Source: JAWHQP01 sp032586195 (GTDB lineage: Bacteria > Pseudomonadota > Gammaproteobacteria > Enterobacterales > Pasteurellaceae). From it: a stretch of DNA of 64,000 bases. Shown piece by piece: positions 42,424 through 50,533 of this stretch. How positions within the stretch are numbered: position 1 is the stretch's first letter; the number at the start of each line of letters is the position of its first letter. Location of the stretch: positions 62,001 through 126,000 of the forward strand of contig JAWHQP010000002.1 in assembly GCA_032586195.1 (NCBI GenBank), read 5' to 3'. The notes under the pieces were generated by a model. It was not told the DNA's origin, searched no databases, and was given only the letters and a program-made list of their open reading frames with translations. Both the position numbers and the translations under genes were made by a program.

Positions 42424-43494
42424 TTAATGTTTGATTTCAATGCGTTTTTCCGCAATCATTGAGTGCTTTGCCGCTTGTGCAGCCGCAATGGCTTGAGTTG
42501 GATAATCAACGAGTGGGCTGTTTGTTTTACCTAATAAATGTTCAATAATATTTTCTGCTTCAATTTCTACCGCTCTTGTGAGCCAATATGGGCATAATCC
42601 TTGTGTAGTGTTATATTTTTGAATACCTTTGGCATTCTCACGCAAAGAAAGATCTGCTTCAAATTCATTGTATAGGTTATATTGTTGATGATGACCGTTT
42701 GCGAAACTGACAGTGATCGTTGAGGTGAATAAATTAATGGTGATTGCTCCTTTTTCACCGTGAATAACAATTCCCCAATCACGCAGGCGATAGGCTGTAC
42801 CCATTTCTAATGAACCTAATATGCCGTTTTTGAAAGAAAAAAGCAGTTGAGTGATGTCATTATTATCCGGCGTTTCAGGGTGGGCTAAATTAGCAGACTG
42901 AGCATATACTTGATGAATATCGCCTAATAACCAGCATAATAAATCCAATTCGTGAATCTCATGGAAAAGCTCGCCGCCAGTCAGGTTACTGTCAAATTTC
43001 CACCATTCTTTGTTTTGCACAGTATCGATCCAACGTTGTCTTGCGGCACGTACAACCGTTATTTTGCCTAAATGGTTTTCATCTAAAAGCTGTTTAACTT
43101 TCTGAATTCCGGGTAGGGTTCTAAGCAAATGCCCGATAAAGACTTGTTTTTCTTTTTCGCGGGCGGTTTGCAAGATATATTGGCAATGGGAATGATTCAA
43201 AGCAAAAGGCGTCTCTACAAACAGGTGGCAATTTGCCTGAAGCGCGGTAACGGCAGGTGAATAATGCGCGTAGTTCGGCGTGGCGATAACTGCCAAATCC
43301 ACTGTACAACATTGAAAGAGTTTATCGCTGCTGTCAAATGCTTGAGCCTGATATTGCAAAGCAAGTTGGGCTGAAAGTGTCGGGTTGATGTCTGTTACTG
43401 CAATGACATTTGCCCCCGCTTTATGAAATGCTGCCGCCAGTTGTTGCCCAAAAAATCCACAGCCAATCACGGCAATTTTTATGACATCATTCAT
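42424..43494 (-). CDS. Second Gfo/Idh/MocA oxidoreductase, EKP motif changed to ETP
   Basis: Paralogue of the neighbouring NanY-like protein, 356 aa. AVIGCGFFGQQLAAAF at the N-terminus, GGELFHEIHELDLLCWLLG matching the paralogue's His-rich segment. The canonical catalytic Lys is Thr (LFVETPFAL). It may therefore act on a different substrate, act by another mechanism, or have lost dehydrogenase activity. It overlaps the upstream GntR gene by 8 bp and lies 49 bp before nanY, so all three are co-transcribed. Confidence 0.85.
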   Translation of the reverse strand: MNDVIKIAVIGCGFFGQQLAAAFHKAGANVIAVTDINPTLSAQLALQYQAQAFDSSDKLFQCCTVDLAVIATPNYAHYSPAVTALQANCHLFVETPFALNHSHCQYILQTAREKEKQVFIGHLLRTLPGIQKVKQLLDENHLGKITVVRAARQRWIDTVQNKEWWKFDSNLTGGELFHEIHELDLLCWLLGDIHQVYAQSANLAHPETPDNNDITQLLFSFKNGILGSLEMGTAYRLRDWGIVIHGEKGAITINLFTSTITVSFANGHHQQYNLYNEFEADLSLRENAKGIQKYNTTQGLCPYWLTRAVEIEAENIIEHLLGKTNSPLVDYPTQAIAAAQAAKHSMIAEKRIEIKH

Positions 43495-44194
43495 TGACTT
43501 CTCCTTGCGTTAAACGTTGTCTGATTTTCCGAAAATATACCAAAATGGCTTGTTGCATGCGTGCTAAATCGCGTAATTCAACGGCATCAATAAGTTCTCG
43601 GTGTTGAATAGCCAGTTGCTCGGGTGTAATTAAATTCGGCGGCAAATTTTCCTCTAAAGACTGATAAATTTGCCAGAATGCGTCTAAATACTGCGTTAAT
43701 AATTGATTTTTCAGCGGAGCATATAGCGTCAAATGGATTTGATGTTCGTCCTCTAGAGAGAATTGTTTTTGCTTGGCATTATTTTCCATATTGGCCAAGA
43801 GGCTATGCAGCAAAGCAATATCTTTTTGCGTAATCTGGGTCAGCACCATAGGTGCAAAGCCGTATTCCAAAATTTCACGAATATCCAGAATATCTAACAC
43901 GGTTTTACTGTCCCGTTTTAAATTAAGCTGTGCATAAAAAGTTAAGCCGCGTACCATCGGAATTAAAGAAGCTTCTCCGACAAACGTTCCCACGCCGTGT
44001 TTAATATCTAAAATATGTAACGCTTCCAAAGATTTTATCGCTTCCCGTAAACTTGAGCGGCTGACTTCCAGCAAATCAATTAATTCATTTTCTGTCGGCA
44101 TTAAATCACCTGATTTTAATCCCCGATCGATAATGACTTGCTTGATTTTTTCCTGTAATGCCACATTTGTCGCAAGTTTTGTATTATTTTTCAT
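43487..44194 (-). CDS. GntR-family (FadR subfamily) regulator of the anhydro-sialate locus
   Basis: Regulator of 235 aa. N-terminal winged helix (GDLMPTENELIDLLEVSRSSLREAIKSLEALHILDIKHGVGTFV) and an all-helical FCD-type effector domain. The start at 44194 has GAGAAAG; an in-frame ATG at 44275 lies beyond the putative operator and is rejected. Divergent from the nanX-like transporter. It probably binds the palindrome ATGTCTGA-CA-TCAGACAT in the shared gap. The operator differs from the GGTATA repeats of E. coli NanR. Confidence 0.88.
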   Translation of the reverse strand: MKNNTKLATNVALQEKIKQVIIDRGLKSGDLMPTENELIDLLEVSRSSLREAIKSLEALHILDIKHGVGTFVGEASLIPMVRGLTFYAQLNLKRDSKTVLDILDIREILEYGFAPMVLTQITQKDIALLHSLLANMENNAKQKQFSLEDEHQIHLTLYAPLKNQLLTQYLDAFWQIYQSLEENLPPNLITPEQLAIQHRELIDAVELRDLARMQQAILVYFRKIRQRLTQGEVNE

Positions 44195-44208
44195 AATCTT
44201 TCTCAAAA

Positions 44209-44224
44209 TGTGATGTTGATCACT
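44209..44224. promoter_or_regulatory. CRP-like site near the GntR gene
   Basis: TGTGATGTTGATCACT matches the CRP pattern TGTGA-N6-TCACA at 9 of 10 core positions. It lies 15 bp before the GntR start codon, the mirror position of the second CRP-like site near nanX. Confidence 0.6.
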
Positions 44225-44230
44225 GTATTC

Positions 44231-44260
44231 ATGTCTGACATCAGACATAATACGTCTGAC
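44231..44260. promoter_or_regulatory. Palindromic operator for the GntR regulator
   Basis: ATGTCTGA (44231-44238) faces TCAGACAT (44241-44248) with a 2-bp centre; an additional GTCTGAC half-site follows (44254-44260). It lies at the middle of the divergent gap, between the two CRP-like sites. FadR-type regulators often bind such GTC/GAC-centred palindromes. Confidence 0.65.
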
Positions 44261-44292
44261 CTTTAAAGGTTGCAAATATAAATTTTAAAATT

Positions 44293-44308
44293 TGTGATCG
44301 TGATCACA
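44293..44308. promoter_or_regulatory. CRP site next to nanX
   Basis: TGTGATCGTGATCACA is a perfect TGTGA-N6-TCACA palindrome, flanked by T and A runs as in strong E. coli sites. It ends 18 bp before the nanX start codon, too close for usual activation of nanX, so it may act on the divergent operon or repress nanX. Confidence 0.75.
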
Positions 44309-44326
44309 AACAAAAGGAGACAAATT

Positions 44327-45550
44327 ATGAACAAACTACCTTGGTATAAAGAGGTAACTAGTACACAAAAGAAAGCCTTGTTTGCCGCTTGGTTAGGTTA
44401 TGTGTTTGATGGTTTCGATTACATGTTGATTACCTATGTACTATTAGATATTCAACAGGAATTCAGTATGACTGCCACCGAAACTTCAACACTTTTGCTT
44501 GCGGCTTTCGTTGCACGCCCCTTAGGTGGAGCATTGTTCGGCAGTTTCGCTGATAAATATGGCCGCCGTTCTGCTATGATTGTGTCAATTTTGGTTTATT
44601 CTGTCGGTACTTTCTTATGCGGTTTATCGCTAAATTACATTTGGCTGTTTATTTTCCGAATGATCGTCGGTATGGGCATGGCCGGGGAATATGCCTGCTC
44701 ATCCTCATATGCAATTGAAAGTTGGCCACAACATTTACGTACCAAAGCCAGCGCTTTTTTAGTCAGCGGTTTTTCCATTGGTAATATTCTTGCTTCGCAA
44801 GTTATTCCTCATATTTCCGAACATTATGGTTGGCGTATTGCGTTTTTTGTCGGGCTTTTGCCTGTGGTGCTTGTGCTTTATGTGCGTCGTCACGCACCGG
44901 AAAGTGAGGAATGGCAGGCCGCCAAAGATCAGGGTAAAGTGCAATCTGTGCCATTATTTAAATTATTTACTCGTCAACAATTGCCGCTTACTTTAGTAAT
45001 TTTCGCCGTATGTTATTCTATTTTTTCGGTAAACTGGCCGGTTATCAGTTTATTGCCGCTCTATCTTAAGGAAAACGGATATGCAGAAAGCATCAAATCA
45101 CTAATGTTTTTTGCAGGGTTTGGTATTCTCATTGGTACATTACTTTCAGGTTTTATCGGTGATAAATTAGGCGAAAAGAAAACCTTCATGTTAAGCCTGA
45201 TTTTATCCTTATTTTTCCTGTTTCCGGTATTTTATTTACAAGAAAACAGTACTGTGTTACTCGGATTATTGCTTTTTTTACTCATGGGTACAAACTTAGG
45301 TATTGCCGGGTTAGTACCAAAATACATGGCAACATTTTTTCCACCGGAATTCCGCAGTGTCGGTATTGGCTTTATTTACAATTTTGCCGCCATCGGAGGA
45401 GGCGTTGCACCGGTCATCGCCGCTAAACTAAGTGAACAATTTGGTATGGGCAAATCCCTTGTATATGTGACGTTATTTTGGACGCTGGCGATTTTGTTGT
45501 TGGTAGGATTAAGAGTGCCGGAACGCATTCAAGCCAATATGAAAAAGTAG
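44327..45550 (+). CDS. nanX: MFS transporter, NanX (YjhB)-like anhydro-sialic acid importer
   Basis: MFS protein of 407 aa with about twelve helices, in the SHS/sialate porter group. KKALFAAWLGYVFDGFDYMLI at the N-terminus, FADKYGRRSAM in the first loop and MGMAGEYACSSSYAIESWPQHLRTKASAFLVSGFSIGN match E. coli YjhB (NanX) and, more weakly, NanT. It lacks the two extra helices of NanT. AAGGAG precedes the ATG at 44327. With the NanY-like enzyme it likely imports 2,7-anhydro-Neu5Ac or Neu5Ac2en. Ordinary sialic acid remains possible. Confidence 0.85.
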   Translation: MNKLPWYKEVTSTQKKALFAAWLGYVFDGFDYMLITYVLLDIQQEFSMTATETSTLLLAAFVARPLGGALFGSFADKYGRRSAMIVSILVYSVGTFLCGLSLNYIWLFIFRMIVGMGMAGEYACSSSYAIESWPQHLRTKASAFLVSGFSIGNILASQVIPHISEHYGWRIAFFVGLLPVVLVLYVRRHAPESEEWQAAKDQGKVQSVPLFKLFTRQQLPLTLVIFAVCYSIFSVNWPVISLLPLYLKENGYAESIKSLMFFAGFGILIGTLLSGFIGDKLGEKKTFMLSLILSLFFLFPVFYLQENSTVLLGLLLFLLMGTNLGIAGLVPKYMATFFPPEFRSVGIGFIYNFAAIGGGVAPVIAAKLSEQFGMGKSLVYVTLFWTLAILLLVGLRVPERIQANMKK

Positions 45551-45646
45551 TTTTATAAAGAATTGAAAAATGACCACACATTTACTTGATATCAAAAAGT
45601 TAGATTATTTAAAAATTAAGTCGTATCCTGTATGGGTCGTTCTTTT

Positions 45647-45710
45647 AGGTGAAGATATTTGCCATAAAAGATCTTCACCTTGTAAGCCGGTTGTTAAAAC
45701 TTACAAGGTG
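45647..45710. terminator. Two overlapping perfect hairpins between nanX and prs
   Basis: AGGTGAAGAT (45647-45656) pairs with ATCTTCACCT (45671-45680); CACCTTGTAAG (45676-45686) pairs with CTTACAAGGTG (45700-45710). The shared CACCT means only one can form at a time. T-runs are weak on both strands. It probably ends convergent transcription; alternative folding could be regulatory. Confidence 0.5.
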
Positions 45711-45736
45711 CAGATCAAATTTAGAGTTCTTATCAA

Positions 45737-46684
45737 TTAATTAAACATTGCCGAAATAGATTCTTCGTTGCTGATGCGGCGGATTGCTTCAGCCAGCATA
45801 CCGGAAAGGGTCAGCACACGTACTTTACCGAGAGCTTTAATTTCCGGCGTAAGCGGAATAGTATCGGTAACCACCACTTCATCCAGTGCGGCTTTGGCAA
45901 GATTTTGGGCCGCCGAGCCCGAGAATACGGCATGGGTTGCGTAGGCGAATACACGTTTGGCACCACGCTCTTTTAAGGCTTCCGCCGCTTTGCATAGGGT
46001 GCCGCCGGTGTCGATCATATCGTCCACAAGGATACAATCACGGTCTGCTACGTCACCGATAATGTGCATAACCTGAGCAACATTGGCTTTCGGACGACGT
46101 TTATCAATGATCGCCATATCGGTATCGTTTAATAATTTTGCCACGGCACGGGCTCGCACCACGCCGCCAATGTCCGGAGAGACCACAATCGGATTTTCCA
46201 GGTCGGTTTTTTTCATAATATCGTGTAATAACACGGGCGAACCGAACACGTTATCCACCGGTACATCAAAGAAGCCCTGAATCTGCTCCGCATGTAGGTC
46301 ACAGGTTAATACACGGTCAACACCTACGTTGGAAAGGAAATCCGCCACGACTTTAGCCGTGATCGGTACACGGGAAGAGCGTACACGGCGGTCTTGGCGG
46401 GCATAACCGAAATAAGGGATTACAGCAGTAATACGACCTGCCGACGCACGACGCAGGGCATCAACCATTACAATCAGTTCCATGATGTTGTCATTTGTCG
46501 GCGCGCAAGTGGACTGGATGATAAACACATCGCTTCCGCGCACGTTTTCATTGATCTGAACTTGGATTTCGCCATCGCTGAAACGACCTACGGTAGCGTC
46601 GCTTAAAGAAAGATAAAGACGTTCAGAAATACGTTTGGCCAGCTCTGGAGTAGCATTACCAGCGAAGAGTTTTATATCAGGCAT
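45737..46684 (-). CDS. prs: Ribose-phosphate pyrophosphokinase
   Basis: Makes PRPP from ribose 5-phosphate and ATP, for nucleotides, NAD, His and Trp. MPDIKLFAGNATPELAKRI start, catalytic flexible loop RRVRSSRVPITAK, PRPP-binding CILVDDMIDTGGT. Length 315 aa, exactly as in E. coli. Third gene of a lolB-ispE-prs order conserved in gammaproteobacteria. Confidence 0.98.
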   Translation of the reverse strand: MPDIKLFAGNATPELAKRISERLYLSLSDATVGRFSDGEIQVQINENVRGSDVFIIQSTCAPTNDNIMELIVMVDALRRASAGRITAVIPYFGYARQDRRVRSSRVPITAKVVADFLSNVGVDRVLTCDLHAEQIQGFFDVPVDNVFGSPVLLHDIMKKTDLENPIVVSPDIGGVVRARAVAKLLNDTDMAIIDKRRPKANVAQVMHIIGDVADRDCILVDDMIDTGGTLCKAAEALKERGAKRVFAYATHAVFSGSAAQNLAKAALDEVVVTDTIPLTPEIKALGKVRVLTLSGMLAEAIRRISNEESISAMFN

Positions 46685-46720
46685 GTTGAATGTAACCTCG
46701 GTTAGATTGTAAGTAAGGGT

Positions 46721-47647
46721 TTAAATCGTTTCATACGGATTTTGTCGCTGAAGCCGTTCCAGCATTTGATGTAACGGAGACTTATTTTGTCCTTGAGCCA
46801 CAAAACCGATATATTCTTTCGGCATTAAATTCAGTACCCGGCGGGCTGAAGATTGATCGGTAAATTCGGCAAATACGCAAGCACCGCTGCCGGTTAAGCG
46901 GGCCGGTGCGTATTTTATCAATCGGTTAAGCAATTCTTCAACCTCGGGATACTGTTTTCGCACGAGTTTTTCACAATCATTGGTATATTCTTGTTGTAAT
47001 AATTGAGTCAGTGATTTTTTCGGCGTGTTTCGGGCTAAATCCGGGGCGGAAAATAATTTTCCGGTGGAAATGGAGACGTTCGGTTTTATGACCGCATACC
47101 ATTTTTCAGCCGGTTCGCAATAACGGATTTGTTCGCCCACGCCTTCGGCAAAAGCGGCCTTGCCATGTACGAAAATCGGTACATCGGCGCCAAGGGTTAA
47201 ACCGAGTTGAGCCAGTCGTTGGGTATCAAGCCCCGTTTGCCACAGGTAATTTAAGGCGATTAATGCGGTTGCCGCATTGGATGAACCGCCGCCGACGCCG
47301 CCGCCCATCGGCAGCACCTTGTCTAAATAAATATCCGCTCCCCGCGTACAGCCTGTGACTTGCCGTAATAGTTCGGCAGCCCGGTAGATCAAGTTATCTT
47401 CGGTTTTTAAATCTGCTATTGCAGGGGTGAGCACGATACGATTATCGGCACGCGGAGTGATATTGAGCCAGTCGCCGTAATCCAAGAACTGAAATAAGGT
47501 CTGCAGTTCGTGGTAGCCGTCGGGGCGACGACCGTTAATATAGAGAAATAAATTAAGTTTGGCGGGGCAGGGGAATGAATAAGTATTCCCTCGCTTGAAA
47601 TCCGTTGAAAGTGCGGTGCTGAAATAATGGGTTTTTACGGAAGTCAT
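46721..47647 (-). CDS. ispE: 4-diphosphocytidyl-2-C-methyl-D-erythritol kinase
   Basis: GHMP kinase of the MEP isoprenoid pathway, 308 aa. PAKLNLFLYINGRRPDGYHELQ at the N-terminus, LPMGGGVGGGSSNAAT phosphate loop, GADVPIFVHG, and LTGSGACVFAEF. The ATG overlaps the lolB TAA (TAATG). A USS (47608-47617) encodes FSTAL near the N-terminus, a feature I also recall in H. influenzae IspE. Confidence 0.97.
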   Translation of the reverse strand: MTSVKTHYFSTALSTDFKRGNTYSFPCPAKLNLFLYINGRRPDGYHELQTLFQFLDYGDWLNITPRADNRIVLTPAIADLKTEDNLIYRAAELLRQVTGCTRGADIYLDKVLPMGGGVGGGSSNAATALIALNYLWQTGLDTQRLAQLGLTLGADVPIFVHGKAAFAEGVGEQIRYCEPAEKWYAVIKPNVSISTGKLFSAPDLARNTPKKSLTQLLQQEYTNDCEKLVRKQYPEVEELLNRLIKYAPARLTGSGACVFAEFTDQSSARRVLNLMPKEYIGFVAQGQNKSPLHQMLERLQRQNPYETI

Positions 47648-48288
47648 TATAGTTTCCAGTTATCCACGCGGATTTTCAGGGTCTGATTATTGTTTTTCAA
47701 CAGAATATCCCGCGGCAGTGCCGGTGATAATTCCGTGTGGTAATTCAGGTAATCCGCCGTCCAAATCGAGCCGTCAAGGTTATAACTGAAGCTAGCCAGA
47801 TAATGATTTTCTCCCACTTGATAATCCGCCTGAGCATTTGGCTGACCTTTCAACCAATCTGCCAGATAATCAAGCGGTACATCCATGCCGACAATTTCAC
47901 GCACGAGCATTTTGGCATCGGCTTCCGAGCGTCGGTTGCCTTTGTTGTCGGAAACGGTTATGCCCGCATTATGCATCTGCATGGTGAGGCTGGTTGGGCT
48001 GATGGTCGAAAAGAGTTTAAGCGTGTAATTTTTCGGATTGACATATTGCCATTCAAAACGGCTGGAAAAGCGTTCTTTACTGCTGATATAGCCGATTTGG
48101 CCTTGACTGCCGTATTGTCGGATTTGTTTCAAGGCGGCGAGATGTTGTTGCCAAAGTGCATCGGATTTGGCGATGGTTTTAGTGTCCGTAGGGCGATTAT
48201 CACTGATATCCAGCGTTTGACAGGCACTCAACAACAGTGTTAACAGCATTGTCATTAAAAGTGCCGGAAGAGATTTAAGTGTTTTCAT
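47647..48288 (-). CDS. lolB: Outer-membrane lipoprotein receptor LolB
   Basis: Receives lipoproteins from LolA and inserts them into the outer membrane. The start at 48288 (MKTLKSLPALL) gives a lipoprotein signal with lipobox LLSAC; the frame to 48330 would hide it. LWQQHLAALKQIRQYGSQGQIGYIS is the typical first strand region. About 213 aa. Coupled to ispE. Confidence 0.93.
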   Translation of the reverse strand: MKTLKSLPALLMTMLLTLLLSACQTLDISDNRPTDTKTIAKSDALWQQHLAALKQIRQYGSQGQIGYISSKERFSSRFEWQYVNPKNYTLKLFSTISPTSLTMQMHNAGITVSDNKGNRRSEADAKMLVREIVGMDVPLDYLADWLKGQPNAQADYQVGENHYLASFSYNLDGSIWTADYLNYHTELSPALPRDILLKNNNQTLKIRVDNWKL

Positions 48289-48355
48289 CTTTTTTATCAG
48301 TTGATATTTGTCTGTTAAACCATGGATCATCGGTAATCCGTTTGCCGGGAAGCGG

Positions 48356-49672
48356 CTATTGTACGGATTTCTGACCCGATAGTAAAGGGTTAGGGTTTGT
48401 GGATATTTGTTTATTTTTTGAGTTATCGCCTAAAATTTCCGCCCGTTTGGCTTTCACCGCGGCAATGCGGCGGCGGTTCAGTTCGTCACGAATGCCTTGC
48501 CCGCAGAAGCCGTCCGCTATGACTTGGCGTACATCCGTTTGCTGTGCCGCGTGATACAGTTGCAGTAAAAATTCTCTTTGCGGATAGTCGGCATGTTCAA
48601 AACCTGTCCGACCATGACAATCCGCCAGACAGACCAGCAGAATTTCTTTAAATCTCTGCGGCTTGCGCCACACATCCAATCTGTTGAACCATTTCACAAT
48701 GGTTTCGGCCCGCATTTCAAAGGCTTTATGTGGATAGCCGTGATATTCGCAGGTCAGCAGTGCCAGTTTTTTGGTGTAATTCGGTACCTTAAGCCGATTG
48801 CACAGGTTGCGTACCGGCTGTACGCCCGCCATCTCATGACCATAGTGGTGAGACAGTTTTTTCTGAAATAGATTAAGACTCTTGCCAAAATCGTGACAGA
48901 CCGCCGCAAATCGCACCGCCGTGCGGTGGTCATCATCGTTTTCGGTGAGCAACACCGCCTGTTGCAATACCAGCATGGTATGCACAAAGGTGTCGATTTC
49001 AGGATGATATTTCGGCGGATTAGGCACACCGTACAGCTGATCCAGTTCGGGAAACCATACTTTCAACGCGCCGATCTCCCGCAGGGTTTCAAAATACGCT
49101 TCCGGATTTTTTTCGTTCAGGGCTTTTTCAGTTTCCAACCAAACCCGTTCGGCGCTTAAATGAACGAGTTCACCCCGAGCGGTGATTTGCCGCATCAGTT
49201 CAAGGGTTTCCGGTGCAATGGTAAAACCGAGAGAAGCGTAACGGGCGGCAAAGCGGGCGACCCGCAGCACCCGCAGCGGATCTTCGGCGAATGCCGGAGA
49301 AATATGGCGTAAAGTGCGGTGCTGTAAATCGGAGATTCCATGATAGGGATCGTACAGTTTGCCCTGTTGATCCTGTGCGATGGCATTGATGGTGAGATCG
49401 CGGCGGCATAAATCCTGTTCCAGGGTAATATCGGCGGAAAAATTGCAGCTGAAGCCGGTATAACCTGAGCCGGATTTGCGTTCCGTGCGGGCGAGAGCAT
49501 ATTCTTCTTTACTTTGCGGATGTAAGAAAACAGGGAAATCCTTACCAACCTGTTGATAGCCTTGTGCAATCAGTTCGGCGGGGGTCGCGCCCACCACCAC
49601 CCAGTCACGATCTTTCACAGGCAGATTCAATAATTGATCGCGGACGGCACCGCCGACGAGGTAGATTTGCAT
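48356..49672 (-). CDS. cca: Multifunctional CCA tRNA nucleotidyltransferase
   Basis: Adds or repairs the 3' CCA of tRNA. Class II nucleotidyltransferase domain with GGAVRDQLL and DRD (VKDRDWVVVG), RRDLTINAIA, and an HD phosphohydrolase domain (AVCHDFGKSLN). Length 438 aa; the last ~25 residues are a low-complexity tail. In-frame USS at 49311-49320. AAGGAAAC before the ATG. Confidence 0.96.
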   Translation of the reverse strand: MQIYLVGGAVRDQLLNLPVKDRDWVVVGATPAELIAQGYQQVGKDFPVFLHPQSKEEYALARTERKSGSGYTGFSCNFSADITLEQDLCRRDLTINAIAQDQQGKLYDPYHGISDLQHRTLRHISPAFAEDPLRVLRVARFAARYASLGFTIAPETLELMRQITARGELVHLSAERVWLETEKALNEKNPEAYFETLREIGALKVWFPELDQLYGVPNPPKYHPEIDTFVHTMLVLQQAVLLTENDDDHRTAVRFAAVCHDFGKSLNLFQKKLSHHYGHEMAGVQPVRNLCNRLKVPNYTKKLALLTCEYHGYPHKAFEMRAETIVKWFNRLDVWRKPQRFKEILLVCLADCHGRTGFEHADYPQREFLLQLYHAAQQTDVRQVIADGFCGQGIRDELNRRRIAAVKAKRAEILGDNSKNKQISTNPNPLLSGQKSVQ

Positions 49673-49794
49673 GGAGTTTCCTTGGTAACTTCCCCTGAGT
49701 TTCCCTTTGCAAAGAGAAGCGGGGGAACAGTATTTAATAGCTGTGCGGGGTAGATAAAAACACTGCTTTTTAACACCGCACTTTGGCCCGGACG

Positions 49795-50406
49795 TTATGC
49801 CCAGCCGTCACGTCGGCGGCGTTTAGGCAGAATGAACGGGATGATTAAGCCGAGCAGCAGGCCGATGCCTAAGACGGATCCGCCGTAGATAAACCATTGA
49901 ATCGCAATTTCCCGTTTGCCGGCATCAAGCATGGCTTCTAAATCACGGTTTTTATTTTTCATGATTTCCAATTCGCGTTTCAGCTGCGAATTTTCTTCAA
50001 GCAATTGGCTGCTTTTCTGGTCGGCGTCTTTGGAGCGGCGCTGCATTTCTACCGTGCGTTGCTGCCAATCGTTGTCGATACGGTTTAATCTGGCGGTCAG
50101 CTCCTGAACTTGGGCCCGCAGGCGGGGATTTTCCTGTTTGCTGCTTGGCGTGTCGGAAAGTTCGCTGGTTAAAATCCATGCCTCGCGGTTTTTGCTGTCG
50201 CGGATAAGGCTGTATTTATCTTTACGATCCAATACATTAACCTGTTCGCCCGCTTGAATTGCTCCGGCAATTTTGAAATTATCACCCGCGCCTTTGCGTA
50301 AATAAGTATTGAGATTTTCGGTGACATATTGTGTTTCGGCATGAACAAGCTGGATTGATAAGCCTAATAGAAGAGCGGAGAAGAATAATTTGCCGAATTT
50401 TTGCAT
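49795..50406 (-). CDS. SH3-domain membrane-anchored protein (TIGR04211/YgiM family)
   Basis: 203 aa: cleavable signal peptide (about residues 1-23, ending HAE), bacterial SH3 domain (YVTENLNTYLRKGAGDNF...), coiled coil of about 75 residues, then one C-terminal transmembrane helix (IYGGSVLGIGLLLGLIIPFI) and a basic tail KRRRRDGWA. It should sit in the periplasm, anchored to the inner membrane. Role unknown. A USS follows the stop (49775-49784). Confidence 0.88.
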   Translation of the reverse strand: MQKFGKLFFSALLLGLSIQLVHAETQYVTENLNTYLRKGAGDNFKIAGAIQAGEQVNVLDRKDKYSLIRDSKNREAWILTSELSDTPSSKQENPRLRAQVQELTARLNRIDNDWQQRTVEMQRRSKDADQKSSQLLEENSQLKRELEIMKNKNRDLEAMLDAGKREIAIQWFIYGGSVLGIGLLLGLIIPFILPKRRRRDGWA

Positions 50407-50480
50407 AAAAGGATACCTTGATAAGAAAAATAATGTTAATAGAGTATTACAATAGCATTCATGCCTTAACCTGAGACAAT

Positions 50481-50504
50481 GGGCATGAATATTGGTTCAT
50501 GCCC
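50481..50504. terminator. Perfect 9-bp hairpin after pit
   Basis: GGGCATGAA (50481-50489) pairs with TTCATGCCC (50496-50504), 6-nt loop. Next to it ACCGGT occurs twice, 10 bp apart (about 50519-50534). No U-run on the minus strand, so termination is uncertain. Confidence 0.45.
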
Positions 50505-50533
50505 GGATATATAAGCGAACCGGTTAGTACCGG

